DNA of 64,000 bases from Xanthomonas sontii (GCF_040529055.1 NZ_CP132342.1:3966001-4030000), one strand, 5' to 3'; shown: positions 1-10,931, counted from the stretch's first letter. A program made the numbers and translations. Notes: generated by a model not told the origin, from the letters alone.

Positions 1-1
1 A

Positions 2-1315
2 CCGGCCGCGGCCGACCCGGAAGTGGCATGGTGGACCCGCTATGGCGATCCGCAGCTGGACACCCTGGTCGAACAGGCCGACCGCGCCAACCAGACCCTG
101 CGCCAGGCCGAGGCGCGCTATCGGCAGGCGCAGGCGCTGGTCGGCAGCGCGCGGGCGGCCGAGGCGCCGTCGCTGGGCGTGCAGGCCGCGGCCACGCGCG
201 AGCGCAGCGTCACCCCCAAGCCGGGGCTGCGCGACGCCGATACGCTGGGGCTCAGCGCCAGTTGGGAGCCGGACTTCTGGGGCAAGGTCCGACGCAGCGT
301 CGAACAGGCCGGCGACAACGCCCAGGCCAGCGCCGCCGACCTGGCGCAGGCGCGGCTGTCGCTGCAGGCCGCGGTGGTCGCCGATTACCTGCAGCTGCGC
401 TTCGACGACCAGACCCTGGCGCTGTACCAGCGCACCCTGGCCGGCTATCGCGACGCGCTGCGGCTGACCCAGGCCCGTGTGCGCGCGGGAGTCGCCAGCG
501 CCGCCGATGTGGCCGCGGCCGAAGCAACCCTGCACAGCACCGAAGCCGCATCGACCGATCTGGCGCTGTCGCGACGGCAACTGGATCACGCGCTGGCGGT
601 GCTGCTCGGCCGAACCCCTTCCGAGTTCTCGCTGGCGGCCAGCGACGCACCGCTGCCGGCGCTGCCGCCGACGCCGGAGGCCCTGCCCTCGATGCTGCTG
701 CAGCGGCGCCCGGACATCGCCGGCGCCGAACGGCGCATGGCCGCGGCCAACGCCGGCATCGGCATCGCCGTGGCGGCGTGGTTCCCGACTCTGTCGCTGA
801 GCGCCAGCGGCGGCTACGACGGCGCCGGGCTGGCCTCGCTGCTGAGCGTGCCGAACCAAGTCTGGGCGGTGGGCGCGGCGCTGGCCGGCACGCTGTTCGA
901 CGGCGGCGCCCGCCACGCGCAACGCGCGCAGGCGCAAGCCAGCTTCGATGCGGCCGCGGCCAGCTACCGGCAAACCGTGTTGAGCGCGTTCCAAAGCGTG
1001 GAGGACCAGCTCGCCGCCGCACGCGAACTGGCGCGCGAACAGCAGCAACAGCGCAGCGCCGCCGACGCCGCGCAACAGGCCGAACGCGTGCTGATGGACC
1101 AGTACCGCGCCGGCACTGCGCTGTACAGCGCCGTCATCACCGCGCAGGCCAACGCGCTGGACGCGCAACGCACCCTGCTGCAGGTGCAATCGCGCCAGTT
1201 CGGCGCCCAGGTCGCGCTGCTGGTCGCGCTGGGCGGCGACTGGGACAGCGCCCGTCTCCCCGCCGTGCGCGGCGCCTCGCCGGGCGCCACGCCGGCTCCT
1301 GTCCTCCCGGAGTAG
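2..1315 (+). CDS. RND efflux outer-membrane factor, NodT/OprM family (5'-truncated by window edge)
   Basis: Outer-membrane channel of a tripartite efflux pump, joining the inner-membrane RND transporter to the cell exterior. The reading frame is open to the window edge and the visible part starts mid-protein: the typical WW-x-RYGDPQL opening of the mature domain is present, but the signal peptide and lipobox are missing, so roughly 40-60 residues lie outside. Two outer-membrane efflux repeats are visible, including the family-typical QAEARYRQA and QRRPDIAGAERRMAAANAGIG segments. An internal GTG at 23 could be mistaken for a start but lies inside the conserved domain. The adaptor gene begins 3 bp after the stop. 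Family assignment is firm; substrate is unknown. Confidence 0.92.
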   Translation, partial: PAAADPEVAWWTRYGDPQLDTLVEQADRANQTLRQAEARYRQAQALVGSARAAEAPSLGVQAAATRERSVTPKPGLRDADTLGLSASWEPDFWGKVRRSVEQAGDNAQASAADLAQARLSLQAAVVADYLQLRFDDQTLALYQRTLAGYRDALRLTQARVRAGVASAADVAAAEATLHSTEAASTDLALSRRQLDHALAVLLGRTPSEFSLAASDAPLPALPPTPEALPSMLLQRRPDIAGAERRMAAANAGIGIAVAAWFPTLSLSASGGYDGAGLASLLSVPNQVWAVGAALAGTLFDGGARHAQRAQAQASFDAAAASYRQTVLSAFQSVEDQLAAARELAREQQQQRSAADAAQQAERVLMDQYRAGTALYSAVITAQANALDAQRTLLQVQSRQFGAQVALLVALGGDWDSARLPAVRGASPGATPAPVLPE

Positions 1316-1318
1316 CCC

Positions 1319-2521
1319 ATGTCCACCGCCGCGCCCACCCGCCCTGCCGATCCGCCACCGCGCCATGCCATGCCACGGCGGCGCTGGCCATTCGTCGCCG
1401 CCGCAGTGCTGGTCGCGCTGCTGCTGGCGGTGTGGTTGCGCCCGCGCCATGCACCGACCAAGGCCACGCCGCCGGTGCCGGTGACCAGCGCGCCGGTGCT
1501 GCGCAAGGACGTGCCGATCCGCCAGACCGGGATCGGCACGGTGCTGCCGATCGCCTCGGTGACCGTGCACTCGCGCATCGATGGGCAACTGATCGACGTG
1601 GGCTTCAGCGAAGGCCAGGACGTCAAGGCCGGGCAGGTGCTGGCGCGGCTGGATCCGCGCACCGACCAGGCGCAACTGGCCGCGGCCACCGCGCAACTGG
1701 CGAAGGACAAGGCACAGCTGGGCAATGCGCAGGCCGACCTGCAGCGCTACACGCAACTGCTGCAGGACAACGCCACCACCCGCCAGACCCTGGACACGCA
1801 GAAGGCGCTGGTCACGCAACTGCGCGCCACCCTGCAGAGCGATGCGGCGGCGATCGACAACGCGCGGGTGCAACTGGACTTCACCACCATCCGCGCACCG
1901 ATCGACGGCCGCGCCGGCGCGCGCCTGGTCGATCCGGGCAACATCGTCCACGCCAGCGATGCCGGCGGCCTGGTGGTGCTGAACCAGATCGACCCGATCG
2001 CCGTGCAGTTCACCCTGCCGGAAAGCACGTTCCAGCAGATCAACCGCGCACTGCAGGCCGCACCGGCCAGCGTGGGCGTGGACGCGGTCGAGCACGGCAG
2101 CGGACAGGTGCTGGCGCACGGCACGCTGGCCCTGCTCAACAACCAGATCGACACCAGCACCGGCACCATCGCGATGAAGGCGCACTTCCCCAATTCCGGG
2201 CACACGCTGTGGCCGGGGCAGACGGTGGATGCGCGCATCACCCTGGGCATGCGCAGCGGCGCGCTGGTGGTGCCGAGCGCGGCCGTGCAGCGCAGCCAGG
2301 ACGGCGAGTTCGTGTACGTGGTCGGCAGCGACGGCAGCGTGCGCGACCAGCCGGTGCAGGTGCTGGACGAGGCCGATGGCGAGAGCGTGATCGGCCAGGG
2401 CCTGCAGGCCGGCCAGCGCGTGGTGGTGGATGGGCAGTACCGGCTGCATCCGGGGGCGAAGGTGGTGGAGGCCAAGCCGGCCAGGCACGCCAAACCGGCC
2501 GCGGCGGGAGCGCACGCGTGA
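1319..2521 (+). CDS. RND efflux periplasmic adaptor (MdtA/AcrA family)
   Basis: Membrane-fusion protein of 400 residues linking the RND pump to the outer-membrane channel. A single N-terminal membrane anchor lies at about residues 22-42 after a short Arg-rich cytoplasmic tail. It is followed by the lipoyl/barrel-sandwich half motif around GQLIDVGFSEGQDVKAGQ, an alpha-helical hairpin of about 90 residues rich in Gln and Ala, and a beta-barrel with IRAPIDGRAGARLVDPGN. The closest named relative by pattern is MdtA. The ATG at 1319 follows the upstream stop by 3 bp and its stop codon overlaps the next start (GTGA), so translation is probably coupled. No substrate can be read from the sequence. 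Confidence 0.93.
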   Translation: MSTAAPTRPADPPPRHAMPRRRWPFVAAAVLVALLLAVWLRPRHAPTKATPPVPVTSAPVLRKDVPIRQTGIGTVLPIASVTVHSRIDGQLIDVGFSEGQDVKAGQVLARLDPRTDQAQLAAATAQLAKDKAQLGNAQADLQRYTQLLQDNATTRQTLDTQKALVTQLRATLQSDAAAIDNARVQLDFTTIRAPIDGRAGARLVDPGNIVHASDAGGLVVLNQIDPIAVQFTLPESTFQQINRALQAAPASVGVDAVEHGSGQVLAHGTLALLNNQIDTSTGTIAMKAHFPNSGHTLWPGQTVDARITLGMRSGALVVPSAAVQRSQDGEFVYVVGSDGSVRDQPVQVLDEADGESVIGQGLQAGQRVVVDGQYRLHPGAKVVEAKPARHAKPAAAGAHA

Positions 2522-5500
2522 GCGTCTCGGCGGCCTTCATCAAACGCCCGATCGGCACCTCGCTGCTGGCCATGGCGTTGCTGTTGCTGGGCCTGGTGGC
2601 CTGGCCGCTGCTGCCGGTGGCGCCGCTGCCGCAGGTCGATTTCCCCACCATCCAGGTCTCGGCCAGCCTGCCCGGCGCCAGCCCGCAGACCATGGCCTCG
2701 AACGTGGCGCAGCCGCTGGAGCGGCAGCTGTCGCTGATTCCGGGCCTGAGCCAGATGACTTCGACCAGCGCGCTCGGCTCGACCCAGGTGACGCTGCAGT
2801 TCGACCTGGACCGCAACATCGACGCTGCCGCGCTCGATGTGCAGACCGCGATCAACGCCGCGTCCGGGCAGTTGCCGAGCGGGCTGCCGAGCGCACCGAG
2901 CTTCCGCAAGATCAACCCGGCCGAATCGGCGTCGCTGATCCTGGCGGTGCAGTCGCGGGTGTTGCCGCTGACCCAGGTCGACGACTACGCCGACAACGTG
3001 CTGGCGCAGCAGATCTCGCGCATCTCCGGGGTGGGCCTGGTCAACCTGTACGGTGCGCAGAAGCCGGCGGTGCGCGTGCAGGTGGATCCGGCCAAGCTGG
3101 CGGCGCTTGGCCTGAGCCTGGAGGACATCCGCTCGGTGATCGCCACCACCACGGTGAACGCGGCCACCGGCTCGATCGATGGCGCGCGCCAGGCCTTCAC
3201 TGTCTCCACCAACGATCAACTGCTGCAGAGCCAGGCCTGGAACGACGCGGTGCTGGCCTGGCGCAACGGCGCGCCGATCCGCGTGCACGACGTCGGCACC
3301 GCGGTGGACGGGCCGGAGAACGCCAAGATCGCCGCCTGGGGCTACGCTGGCGCCGCCGCACCGGCCGACAGCGGCATCGTCGATGGCCGCGCGATCATGA
3401 TCGCCATCACCAAGCAGCCCGGCGCCAACGTCATCGACACGGTGGAACAGGTCAAGGCCGCGCTGCCCAAGCTGATGGCGTCGATCCCGCCCAGCGTCAG
3501 CGTCAAGATCCTCGCCGACCGCACGCAGAATATCCGCGCCTCGGTCAGGGACGTGGAGTTCACCCTGCTGCTGTCGATCGTGCTGGTGGTGGCGGTGATC
3601 TTCGTGTTCCTGCGCAGCGCGGTGGTCACCCTGATCCCGAGCCTGACCGTGCCGCTGGCGATCCTCGGCACCGCCGCGCTGATGTACGTGCTCGGCTACA
3701 GCCTGGACAACCTGTCGCTGATGGGCCTGACCATCGCCGTCGGCTTCGTGGTGGACGATGCCATCGTGATGCTGGAGAACATCTACCGGCACATCGAGGA
3801 CGGCATGGCGCCGCTGCAGGCGGCGCTGCAGGGCGCGGCCGAGATCGGCTTCACCCTGGTCTCGATCTCGGTGTCGCTGGTGGCGGTGTTCATCCCGCTG
3901 CTGCTGATGGGCGGCATCGTCGGCCGCCTGTTCCGCGAGTTCGCGGTGACCGTGAGCCTGACCATCCTGGTGTCGTTGCTGGTGTCGCTGACCCTGACCC
4001 CGATGCTGTGCGCGCGCCTGCTCAAGCCACACGCCGGGCAGGCGCAGGGGCGCCTGGCGCGCGCGTTCGAGCGCGGCTTCGACGCGCTGCTGGCGGCCTA
4101 CCGGCGCGGCCTGGAGACGGTGCTGCGGCATCCGCGGCTGACCCTGGCCAGCTTCCTGCTGACCGTGGCCACCAGCGTGGCGCTGTTCGTGGTGATGCCC
4201 AAGGGCTTCTTCCCGCAGCAGGACACCGGCTTCATCTCCGGCACCGCCGATTCGGCGCAGGATTCGTCCTCGGCGGCGATGCGCACGCGCATGCTGCAAC
4301 TGGCCGACATCATCCGCCGCGATCCGGACGTGCTGTCCTTCGGCATGCAGGCCGGCGCCAGCACCTTCAACTCCGGCACCTTCTCGATCGCGCTCAAGCC
4401 CAAGGATTCGGGCCGCACCGCCAGCGCCGACCAGGTGATCGCGCGGCTGCGCAAGCACCTGGCGCACGTGCAGGGCGTCACCCTGTTCATGCAGGCCGGG
4501 CAGGACATCAACGTCGGCGGCCGCCTGGCCCGCACCCAGTACCAGTACACCCTGACCGACGCCAACCTGGACGAGCTCAACACCTGGGCGCCGAAGTTGC
4601 TGAAGGCGTTCCGGGCGCTGCCGCAACTGACCGACGTGGCCTCCGACCAGCAGAACGCCGCGCCGATCGCCAGCCTGACCATCGACCGCCAGCGCGCGGC
4701 CAGCTTCGGCATCACCCCGCAGCAGATCGACGCGACCATCAACGACGCCATCGGCCAGCGCCAGGTCGCGCAGTACTTCACCCAGCTCAACAGCTACCAC
4801 GTGGTGCTGGAAGTGACGCCGGCGCTGCAGGGCGATCCGTCGCTGTTCCAGCGGCTGTACCTGACCTCGCCGCTGACTGGCAAGCAGGTGCCGCTGTCCA
4901 CCTTCGCCACGCTCGACACCAGCAAGACCGGCTACCTGTCGGTGAGCCACCAGGGCCAGTTCCCGGCGGTGACCATCTCCTTCAACCTGGCGCCGGGCGC
5001 GGCACTGGGCGACGCGGTGGACGCGATCCAGCAGGCCCAGGCGCAGCTGCGGGTGCCGGCCACGCTCAGCGGCAGCTTCCAGGGCACGGCGCAGGCGTTC
5101 AGCGCCTCGCTGCGCACCCAGCCGTACCTGATCCTGGCGGCGTTGATCGCGGTCTACATCGTGCTCGGCCTGCTCTACGAGAGCTACATCCACCCGCTGA
5201 CCATCCTCTCCACCCTGCCCTCGGCCGGCGTCGGCGCGCTGCTGATCCTGATGGCCGGCGGCTACGACTTGAGCGTGATTGCGATGATCGGCATCATCCT
5301 GCTGATCGGCATCGTCAAGAAGAACGGGATCATGATGGTGGACTTCGCCCTGCATGCCGAACGCGAACGCGGGCTGTCCTCGCGCGATGCGATCTTCGAG
5401 GCCTGCCTGATGCGCTTCCGGCCGATCATGATGACCACCCTGTGCGCCCTGCTCGGCGGCCTGCCGCTAATGCTCAACCACGGCGCCGGGTCGGAACTGC

Positions 5501-5670
5501 GGCGGCCGCTGGGCTATGCGATGGTCGGCGGGCTGCTGCTGTCGCAACTGCTGACCCTGTTCAGTACGCCGATCGTGTACCTGTACCTGGACCGCCTGCA
5601 CGGCTGGTACCTGCAGCGGCGCCAGGCACGTCGCGCACGCACCGCCGCGCCGGAGGCGCTGCAGCCATGA
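2518..5670 (+). CDS. RND multidrug efflux permease (MdtB/MdtC-like HAE-1 family)
   Basis: Proton-driven inner-membrane transporter of 1050 residues, normal length for hydrophobe/amphiphile RND pumps. It opens with FIKRPIGTSLLAMALLLLG, the usual TM1. Two large periplasmic loops are flanked by 12 predicted membrane segments. The proton-relay pair Asp413-Asp414 sits in TM4 (GFVVDDAIVMLENIYRH), and the second half has the matching GIVKKNGIMMVDFA segment. The GTG at 2518 overlaps the adaptor stop by 4 bp and places Phe-Ile-Lys-Arg-Pro near the N terminus as in homologues. Unlike mdtABC, only one RND subunit is present, followed directly by regulator and sensor genes. Substrate cannot be inferred. 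Confidence 0.95.
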   Translation: MSVSAAFIKRPIGTSLLAMALLLLGLVAWPLLPVAPLPQVDFPTIQVSASLPGASPQTMASNVAQPLERQLSLIPGLSQMTSTSALGSTQVTLQFDLDRNIDAAALDVQTAINAASGQLPSGLPSAPSFRKINPAESASLILAVQSRVLPLTQVDDYADNVLAQQISRISGVGLVNLYGAQKPAVRVQVDPAKLAALGLSLEDIRSVIATTTVNAATGSIDGARQAFTVSTNDQLLQSQAWNDAVLAWRNGAPIRVHDVGTAVDGPENAKIAAWGYAGAAAPADSGIVDGRAIMIAITKQPGANVIDTVEQVKAALPKLMASIPPSVSVKILADRTQNIRASVRDVEFTLLLSIVLVVAVIFVFLRSAVVTLIPSLTVPLAILGTAALMYVLGYSLDNLSLMGLTIAVGFVVDDAIVMLENIYRHIEDGMAPLQAALQGAAEIGFTLVSISVSLVAVFIPLLLMGGIVGRLFREFAVTVSLTILVSLLVSLTLTPMLCARLLKPHAGQAQGRLARAFERGFDALLAAYRRGLETVLRHPRLTLASFLLTVATSVALFVVMPKGFFPQQDTGFISGTADSAQDSSSAAMRTRMLQLADIIRRDPDVLSFGMQAGASTFNSGTFSIALKPKDSGRTASADQVIARLRKHLAHVQGVTLFMQAGQDINVGGRLARTQYQYTLTDANLDELNTWAPKLLKAFRALPQLTDVASDQQNAAPIASLTIDRQRAASFGITPQQIDATINDAIGQRQVAQYFTQLNSYHVVLEVTPALQGDPSLFQRLYLTSPLTGKQVPLSTFATLDTSKTGYLSVSHQGQFPAVTISFNLAPGAALGDAVDAIQQAQAQLRVPATLSGSFQGTAQAFSASLRTQPYLILAALIAVYIVLGLLYESYIHPLTILSTLPSAGVGALLILMAGGYDLSVIAMIGIILLIGIVKKNGIMMVDFALHAERERGLSSRDAIFEACLMRFRPIMMTTLCALLGGLPLMLNHGAGSELRRPLGYAMVGGLLLSQLLTLFSTPIVYLYLDRLHGWYLQRRQARRARTAAPEALQP

Positions 5671-6350
5671 AGGTGCTGATCGTCGAGGACGAGCGCAAGA
5701 CCGCCGACTACCTGCAGCAGGGACTGAGCGAACAGGGCTGCACGGTCGACGTGGCCTACGACGGCATCGACGGCCAGCACCTGGCCCTGCACTACGACTT
5801 CGACGTGATCGTGCTCGACGCGATGCTGCCGGGCCTGGACGGCTTCGCCATCCTGCGCTCGCTGCGTTCGGTGAAGAGCACGCCGGTGATCATGCTGACC
5901 GCGCGCGACAGCGTGGAGGACCGGGTCAAGGGCCTGCGCGAGGGCGCCGACGACTACCTGATCAAGCCGTTCTCCTTCATCGAACTGCTGGCGCGGCTGC
6001 AGGTGCTGGCACGGCGCGGCCGCGTCCAGGAAAGCACGCTGCTGCGCGTGGGCGAGCTGCAGATCGACATGATCAGCCGCAAGGCCATGCGCGGCCGGCA
6101 GCGGCTGGACCTGACCGCCAAGGAGTTCGCGCTGCTGGCGGTGCTGGCCCGGCACCAGGGCGAGATCCTGTCCAAGACCGCGATCGCCGAGATGGTCTGG
6201 GACATGAACTTCGACAGCAACACCAACGTGGTGGAAGTGGCGATCAAGCGCCTGCGCGCCAAGATCGACGTGCCGTTCGACGCCCCGCTGCTGCACACCG
6301 TGCGCGGCATGGGCTACGTGCTGGAAGAACGCGAGGACGCGAGCGGGTGA
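5667..6350 (+). CDS. Two-component response regulator, OmpR/PhoB family (CusR/CopR-like)
   Basis: Response regulator of 227 residues. The receiver domain (1-115) has the acidic pocket Glu7-Asp8, phosphoacceptor Asp51 (VIVLDAMLPG), Thr in MLTARD and Lys in YLIKPF. The C-terminal winged helix covers about 128-222, with LTAKEFALLAVLARHQGEILS and the closing HTVRGMGYVLE. The ATG overlaps the RND stop as ATGA and its stop overlaps the kinase GTG, making one coupled operon. It most likely controls the pump operon in which it sits. The sequence type is the one often called heavy-metal response regulator, but that name alone does not establish a metal signal. Confidence 0.94.
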   Translation: MKVLIVEDERKTADYLQQGLSEQGCTVDVAYDGIDGQHLALHYDFDVIVLDAMLPGLDGFAILRSLRSVKSTPVIMLTARDSVEDRVKGLREGADDYLIKPFSFIELLARLQVLARRGRVQESTLLRVGELQIDMISRKAMRGRQRLDLTAKEFALLAVLARHQGEILSKTAIAEMVWDMNFDSNTNVVEVAIKRLRAKIDVPFDAPLLHTVRGMGYVLEEREDASG

Positions 6351-7780
6351 GCGCGCCGGCGCGGCCCTCGATCGCGCTGCGCCTGGCCGGCCTGTTCGCG
6401 GCCACCGCGCTGCTCGGCTTCGCCCTGATCGGGCTGGTGCTGCATCAGGTGCTGGAGCACGAACTGCGCCGGCACCAGCGCGAGGAACTGCGCTCGCACA
6501 TGGACGCGGTGCGGTACATGCTGGTCAACAGCCGCTCGCCGGAGCTGGCCGCACATGCGCGCACGCGCCTGGCCAGCGTCTCCAGCGCGCCGGACCTGCG
6601 CTTCTGGCTGTGGAGCGAGGACCCGGCGTTCCGCTACGGGCGCGGCGCCGAGGCGATGGCGGCGGCCACGCGCGGCCATAGCGGGCTGGTGCGCATCGGC
6701 GATCCGCAGGCGCTGGGCATCGCCGACGCGCAGCCGCTATCGTGGCAGGCCATCGGCCAGGCGCTGCCGGCCACGCCGGTGCGCCCGCCGGTGCAACTGA
6801 TCGCGGCGATGGACAGCGCCCCGTTCGCGCTCACCCGGCGCCGCTTCGACATCGCCCTGGCGCTGGTCACGCTGGCCGGCACTGCGCTGGTCGGCGCGCT
6901 GGGCTACTGGACCGCCAAGCTCGGCCTGCGCCCGGTGCAGCGGCTGTCGGCCGATGCGCAGCGCATCGGCCCGCACGACCGGCGGCGCCTGGACCTGCCG
7001 CGGCTGCCGCGCGAACTGGAAGACCTGGGCGCGTCGTTGAACGCGGCCTTCGACCGGCTCGATGCGGCCTATGCGCAGCAGGAAAGCTTCAATGCCGACG
7101 TCGCCCACGAACTGCGCACGCCGCTGGCCAGCCTGATCGGCCAGACCCAGGTGGCGCTGACCCGCCACCGCGACGCGCAACAGTTGCGCCAGGTGCTGCA
7201 GTCGAACCTGGAGGAACTGGAACGGCTGCGCGCGATCGTCGCCGACATGCTGTTCCTGGCCCGCGCCGAGCAGGGCCAGCGTGCGCGCCAGTGCGAGGAC
7301 GCGTCGCTGGCCGAGGAAGTCGGCAAGACCGTGGAGTTCTTCGAGGTGCTGCTGGACGAGGCCGGCTTGCAGGTGGAGGTGCGCGGCGACGTGGTGGTGC
7401 CGGTCGAGAAGTCGCTGCTGCGGCGCGCGCTGTCCAACCTGCTGCACAACGCCATCCAGCACTCGGCCGGTCACGCGCCGATCGTGGTGGAGATCGTGCA
7501 GCGCGGCGGCGAGGCGCTGATCGCCTTCTCCAACCCCAGCGTGGCGCTGGCGCCGGAGCATCTGCAGCGCCTGTTCGACCGCTTCTACCGCGGCGACGCC
7601 GCCCGCGCCAACAGCCGCGAGAGCCACGGCCTGGGATTGGCGATCGTCAAGGCAGTAGCGACCATGCACGGCGGGCGCGTGTTCGCGCAGCACCGCGACG
7701 GCATCACCACGATCGGGTTTTCGGTGGCGCTGGACGGCGCCGCTACCGGCGTGCCGGCGCACGCCGCGCTGCGCTGGTAA
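6347..7780 (+). CDS. Sensor histidine kinase (heavy-metal sensor kinase-like), partner of the preceding regulator
   Basis: Membrane kinase of 477 residues. TM1 is at about 12-34 and TM2 at about 164-188, enclosing a periplasmic sensor of about 130 residues with little recognisable motif. A HAMP linker follows (LRPVQRLSADAQRI), then the dimerisation/phosphoacceptor helix with His254 in ADVAHELRTPL, and a HATPase domain with N-box NLLHNAIQHS and the GLGLAIVKAV lid. The G1 box is degenerate: RFYRGDAARANSRES replaces the usual D-x-G-x-G. The GTG start overlaps the regulator stop by 4 bp. The signal is unknown; metals or toxic small molecules are typical of this subfamily. Confidence 0.93.
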   Translation: MSAPARPSIALRLAGLFAATALLGFALIGLVLHQVLEHELRRHQREELRSHMDAVRYMLVNSRSPELAAHARTRLASVSSAPDLRFWLWSEDPAFRYGRGAEAMAAATRGHSGLVRIGDPQALGIADAQPLSWQAIGQALPATPVRPPVQLIAAMDSAPFALTRRRFDIALALVTLAGTALVGALGYWTAKLGLRPVQRLSADAQRIGPHDRRRLDLPRLPRELEDLGASLNAAFDRLDAAYAQQESFNADVAHELRTPLASLIGQTQVALTRHRDAQQLRQVLQSNLEELERLRAIVADMLFLARAEQGQRARQCEDASLAEEVGKTVEFFEVLLDEAGLQVEVRGDVVVPVEKSLLRRALSNLLHNAIQHSAGHAPIVVEIVQRGGEALIAFSNPSVALAPEHLQRLFDRFYRGDAARANSRESHGLGLAIVKAVATMHGGRVFAQHRDGITTIGFSVALDGAATGVPAHAALRW

Positions 7781-7795
7781 GCCGCAGCGCCGCGC

Positions 7796-8689
<894 letters not shown>

Positions 8690-8691
8690 GG

Positions 8692-8735
8692 GCGGGGATT
8701 CGGGAGTCGGGATTGGGGATTCGCAAACGCGGGCG
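8692..8735. repeat. GGGGATT/GGGAGTC-type degenerate G-rich tract
   Basis: Short imperfect tandem of GGGATTC/GGGAGTC/GGGATTGGGG units between two minus-strand genes. Similar tracts occur at about 37603-37645, 38140-38165, 54815-54850 and 58410-58430. They contain no gene; they are a recurring intergenic pattern of this genome. Confidence 0.6.
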
Positions 8736-10493
8736 TCAGGGCGCCGGCGCGGTCTGCAGCACTTCGGCGCTGCCGACTTCGTTGCGCGGGTCGCTGCCGC
8801 CGCTGAGCACGTTGCGGCGCTTGTCCCATTCCACCGTCTGCAGGTTGCCCCAGACGTGGCTGGAGCCGTGACCGTCCTCGGCCGTGTCGCCAGGCAGCTT
8901 GAGCGTGTGTCCCATGGCTTCCAGGCCCTTGGCCGTGGCCGCGTCGAAGGTGCCGGTCTCCGCCTCGATCACGTCCGGCAGCCACTGGTGGTGGTAGCGC
9001 GGCAGCGCGGCGACCTGCTGCGCCGTGAGGCCGTCGTCGTAGCCGAGGATGCCGAGCAGCACCATGGTGATGATGCGGCTGCCGCCCGGGGTGCCGAGCA
9101 CGATCGCCTTGTCCGCGTTCTCCATGAAGGTCGGCGACATCGAACTGAGCGGGCGCTTGCCCGGCTTGGGCGCGTTGGCCGCGTAGCCCATCACCCCGAA
9201 GGCGTTGGGCGTGCCCGGACGCAGCGCGAAATCGTCCATCTCGTTGTTGAGCAGCACGCCGGTGCCCTTGGGGATCAGCCCGGAGCCGTACAGCAGGTTG
9301 ACCGTCTGGGTGGCGCCGACGCGGTTGCCCTCGCCGTCGATGATCGAGAAATGCGTGGTCTCGTCGTCTTCCAGCGGGGTCGGCTGGCCGGACAGCAGGT
9401 CGCTGGGCGTGGCCTTCTCCGGGTTGATCGTCGAGCGCAGGCCCACCGCATAGTCCTTGCTGAGCAGGATGCGCTGCGGCACGTGGGTGAAATCCGGATC
9501 GCCCAGGAAGAAGGTGCGGTCGCGGTAGGCGCGACGCATCGCCTCCACGGTCAGGTGCACGCGGTGCACCGGGTCCATGGTCTTGAGGTCGTAGCCCTCC
9601 AGGATCTGCAGCATGCTGGCCAGGGCGATGCCGCCGGAGGACGGCGGCGGCGCGGTGGTGATGGTCCAGCCCTTGTAGTCGAAGCGGATCGGGGTGCGTT
9701 CCTTGATCGTGTAGCCGGCCAGTTCCTCCGCGGTCCAGCGCCCGCCGGCCTGCTTCACGCCGGCCAGCAGCTTCTTGGCGGTGGCGCCACGGTAGAAACC
9801 GTCGAAGCCCTTGTCGGCCAGCAGTTGCAGCGTGTTGGCCAGTTCCGGCTGCTTGAATACGTCGCCCACCGCGATCGGCCGGCCGTTGCGCAGGTAGACC
9901 TCGCGGGTGCCGGGATAGCGCTCCATCACCTTGCGCCGCGACTGGTAGCCCTCGGCCATGCGCGCGTAGACCGGGAAGCCGTCGCGGGCGATGCGGATCG
10001 CCGGCGCCAGCGACTGCCGCAGCGGCAGCCGGCCGTGCTTGGTCGCCAGTTCCACCAGCGCCGCCGGCAACCCCGGAATGCCGGCCGACCACGGGCCGTT
10101 GATGGAGCGATCGCGGTCCAGCTCGCCCTTGGCGTCCAGGAACGCGGCCGGCGTCGCCGATTCCGGCGCGGTCTCGCGCGCATCCAGCATCACGTCCTTG
10201 CCGGTCTTGGCGTCGTGCAGCAGGAAGAAGCCGCCACCGCCGAGGCCGGAACTGATCGGTTCGACCACCGACAGCGTCGAGGACACCGCCACCGCGGCGT
10301 CGAAGGCGTTGCCGCCCTCGCGCAGGATCTGCAGGCCGGCCTCGGTGGCCAGGCGATGGCCGCTGGCGATCGCGGCGCCGGGCGGATGCGCGGCCGGGGC
10401 GGTGGCGGTCGCCTCGGCGACCGGCGCCTCGGCCCACGCCGACGGCGTCAGGACCAGGGCGAGCAGCAGGACACGGCGGACGAGGCTTCTCAT
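8736..10493 (-). CDS. ggt: Gamma-glutamyltransferase (periplasmic)
   Basis: Autoprocessing N-terminal-nucleophile enzyme of 585 residues that hydrolyses or transfers the gamma-glutamyl group of glutathione in the periplasm. A Sec signal peptide (residues 1-21, ending SAWA) is followed by the large-subunit region and the processing site, where Thr379 begins the small subunit ([12 protein letters not shown]). The oxyanion/substrate motif PLSSMSPTF and the glycine loop GTPGGSRI are present. The start was taken at the ATG whose first bases overlap the upstream ferredoxin stop (ATGA, 10490-10493) and which gives a clean signal peptide. Coupling to a ferredoxin is notable but its meaning is unclear. 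Confidence 0.95.
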   Translation of the reverse strand: MRSLVRRVLLLALVLTPSAWAEAPVAEATATAPAAHPPGAAIASGHRLATEAGLQILREGGNAFDAAVAVSSTLSVVEPISSGLGGGGFFLLHDAKTGKDVMLDARETAPESATPAAFLDAKGELDRDRSINGPWSAGIPGLPAALVELATKHGRLPLRQSLAPAIRIARDGFPVYARMAEGYQSRRKVMERYPGTREVYLRNGRPIAVGDVFKQPELANTLQLLADKGFDGFYRGATAKKLLAGVKQAGGRWTAEELAGYTIKERTPIRFDYKGWTITTAPPPSSGGIALASMLQILEGYDLKTMDPVHRVHLTVEAMRRAYRDRTFFLGDPDFTHVPQRILLSKDYAVGLRSTINPEKATPSDLLSGQPTPLEDDETTHFSIIDGEGNRVGATQTVNLLYGSGLIPKGTGVLLNNEMDDFALRPGTPNAFGVMGYAANAPKPGKRPLSSMSPTFMENADKAIVLGTPGGSRIITMVLLGILGYDDGLTAQQVAALPRYHHQWLPDVIEAETGTFDAATAKGLEAMGHTLKLPGDTAEDGHGSSHVWGNLQTVEWDKRRNVLSGGSDPRNEVGSAEVLQTAPAP

Positions 10494-10774
10494 GCGGCGG
10501 GGGGCTCCTGTGGGTACAACTCGGGGTGGTCGCGCTGCAGGCGCTGCAGCTTGGCCAGCAACTGGGCGTGGGTCTCCGGGATGGCCGGGTCGGGGTCGAT
10601 GCACTCCACCGGGCACACCACCACGCACTGCGGCTCGTCGAAATGGCCGACGCATTCGGTACAGCGGGCGGGGTCGATCACGTAGATCGTCTCGCCCATG
10701 GCGATGGCCTGGTTCGGGCAGGCCGGCTCGCAGACGTCGCAGTTGACGCAGAGCTCGTTGATCTTGAGGGACAT
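10490..10774 (-). CDS. yfhL: YfhL family 4Fe-4S dicluster ferredoxin
   Basis: Small cytoplasmic ferredoxin of 94 residues. Cluster I ligands are in CVNCDVCEPACP, and cluster II ligands in CTECVGHFDEPQCVVVCP with the family-specific insert between second and third Cys. The C-terminal helical tail with Gln/Leu repeats matches the Alvin-type/YfhL family. The ATG at 10774 (MSLKIN) was preferred over an in-frame GTG nine bases upstream because it matches the conserved N terminus. The stop overlaps the ggt start. The electron partner is unknown. Confidence 0.93.
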   Translation of the reverse strand: MSLKINELCVNCDVCEPACPNQAIAMGETIYVIDPARCTECVGHFDEPQCVVVCPVECIDPDPAIPETHAQLLAKLQRLQRDHPELYPQEPPAA

Positions 10775-10931
10775 GTGGCGCACTTCGGCACTGACCCGGG
10801 CAGTTTACCGGATCGGGACGGGACGGCCCTGCGAAGGCGGCGCCGGGGCGCGGAACGCTGTAATGCAGCGCAAGGCGGCTTGGGCAACTGCCGCGACGTG
10901 GCGCGGCACACAGCAGAACTGCGCAGCGCAA

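Noticed and set aside
1747..5355. A 1202-codon open frame on the opposite strand of the RND gene
   Set aside because: Its translation is His/Gln/Arg-rich low-complexity with no domain; it is an antisense shadow of the pump genes.
28..5670. A continuous 1880-codon open frame covering the efflux operon
   Set aside because: Only the part from GTG 2518 is protein-like (the RND pump); the earlier part is an out-of-frame Ala/Arg-rich shadow caused by high G+C.
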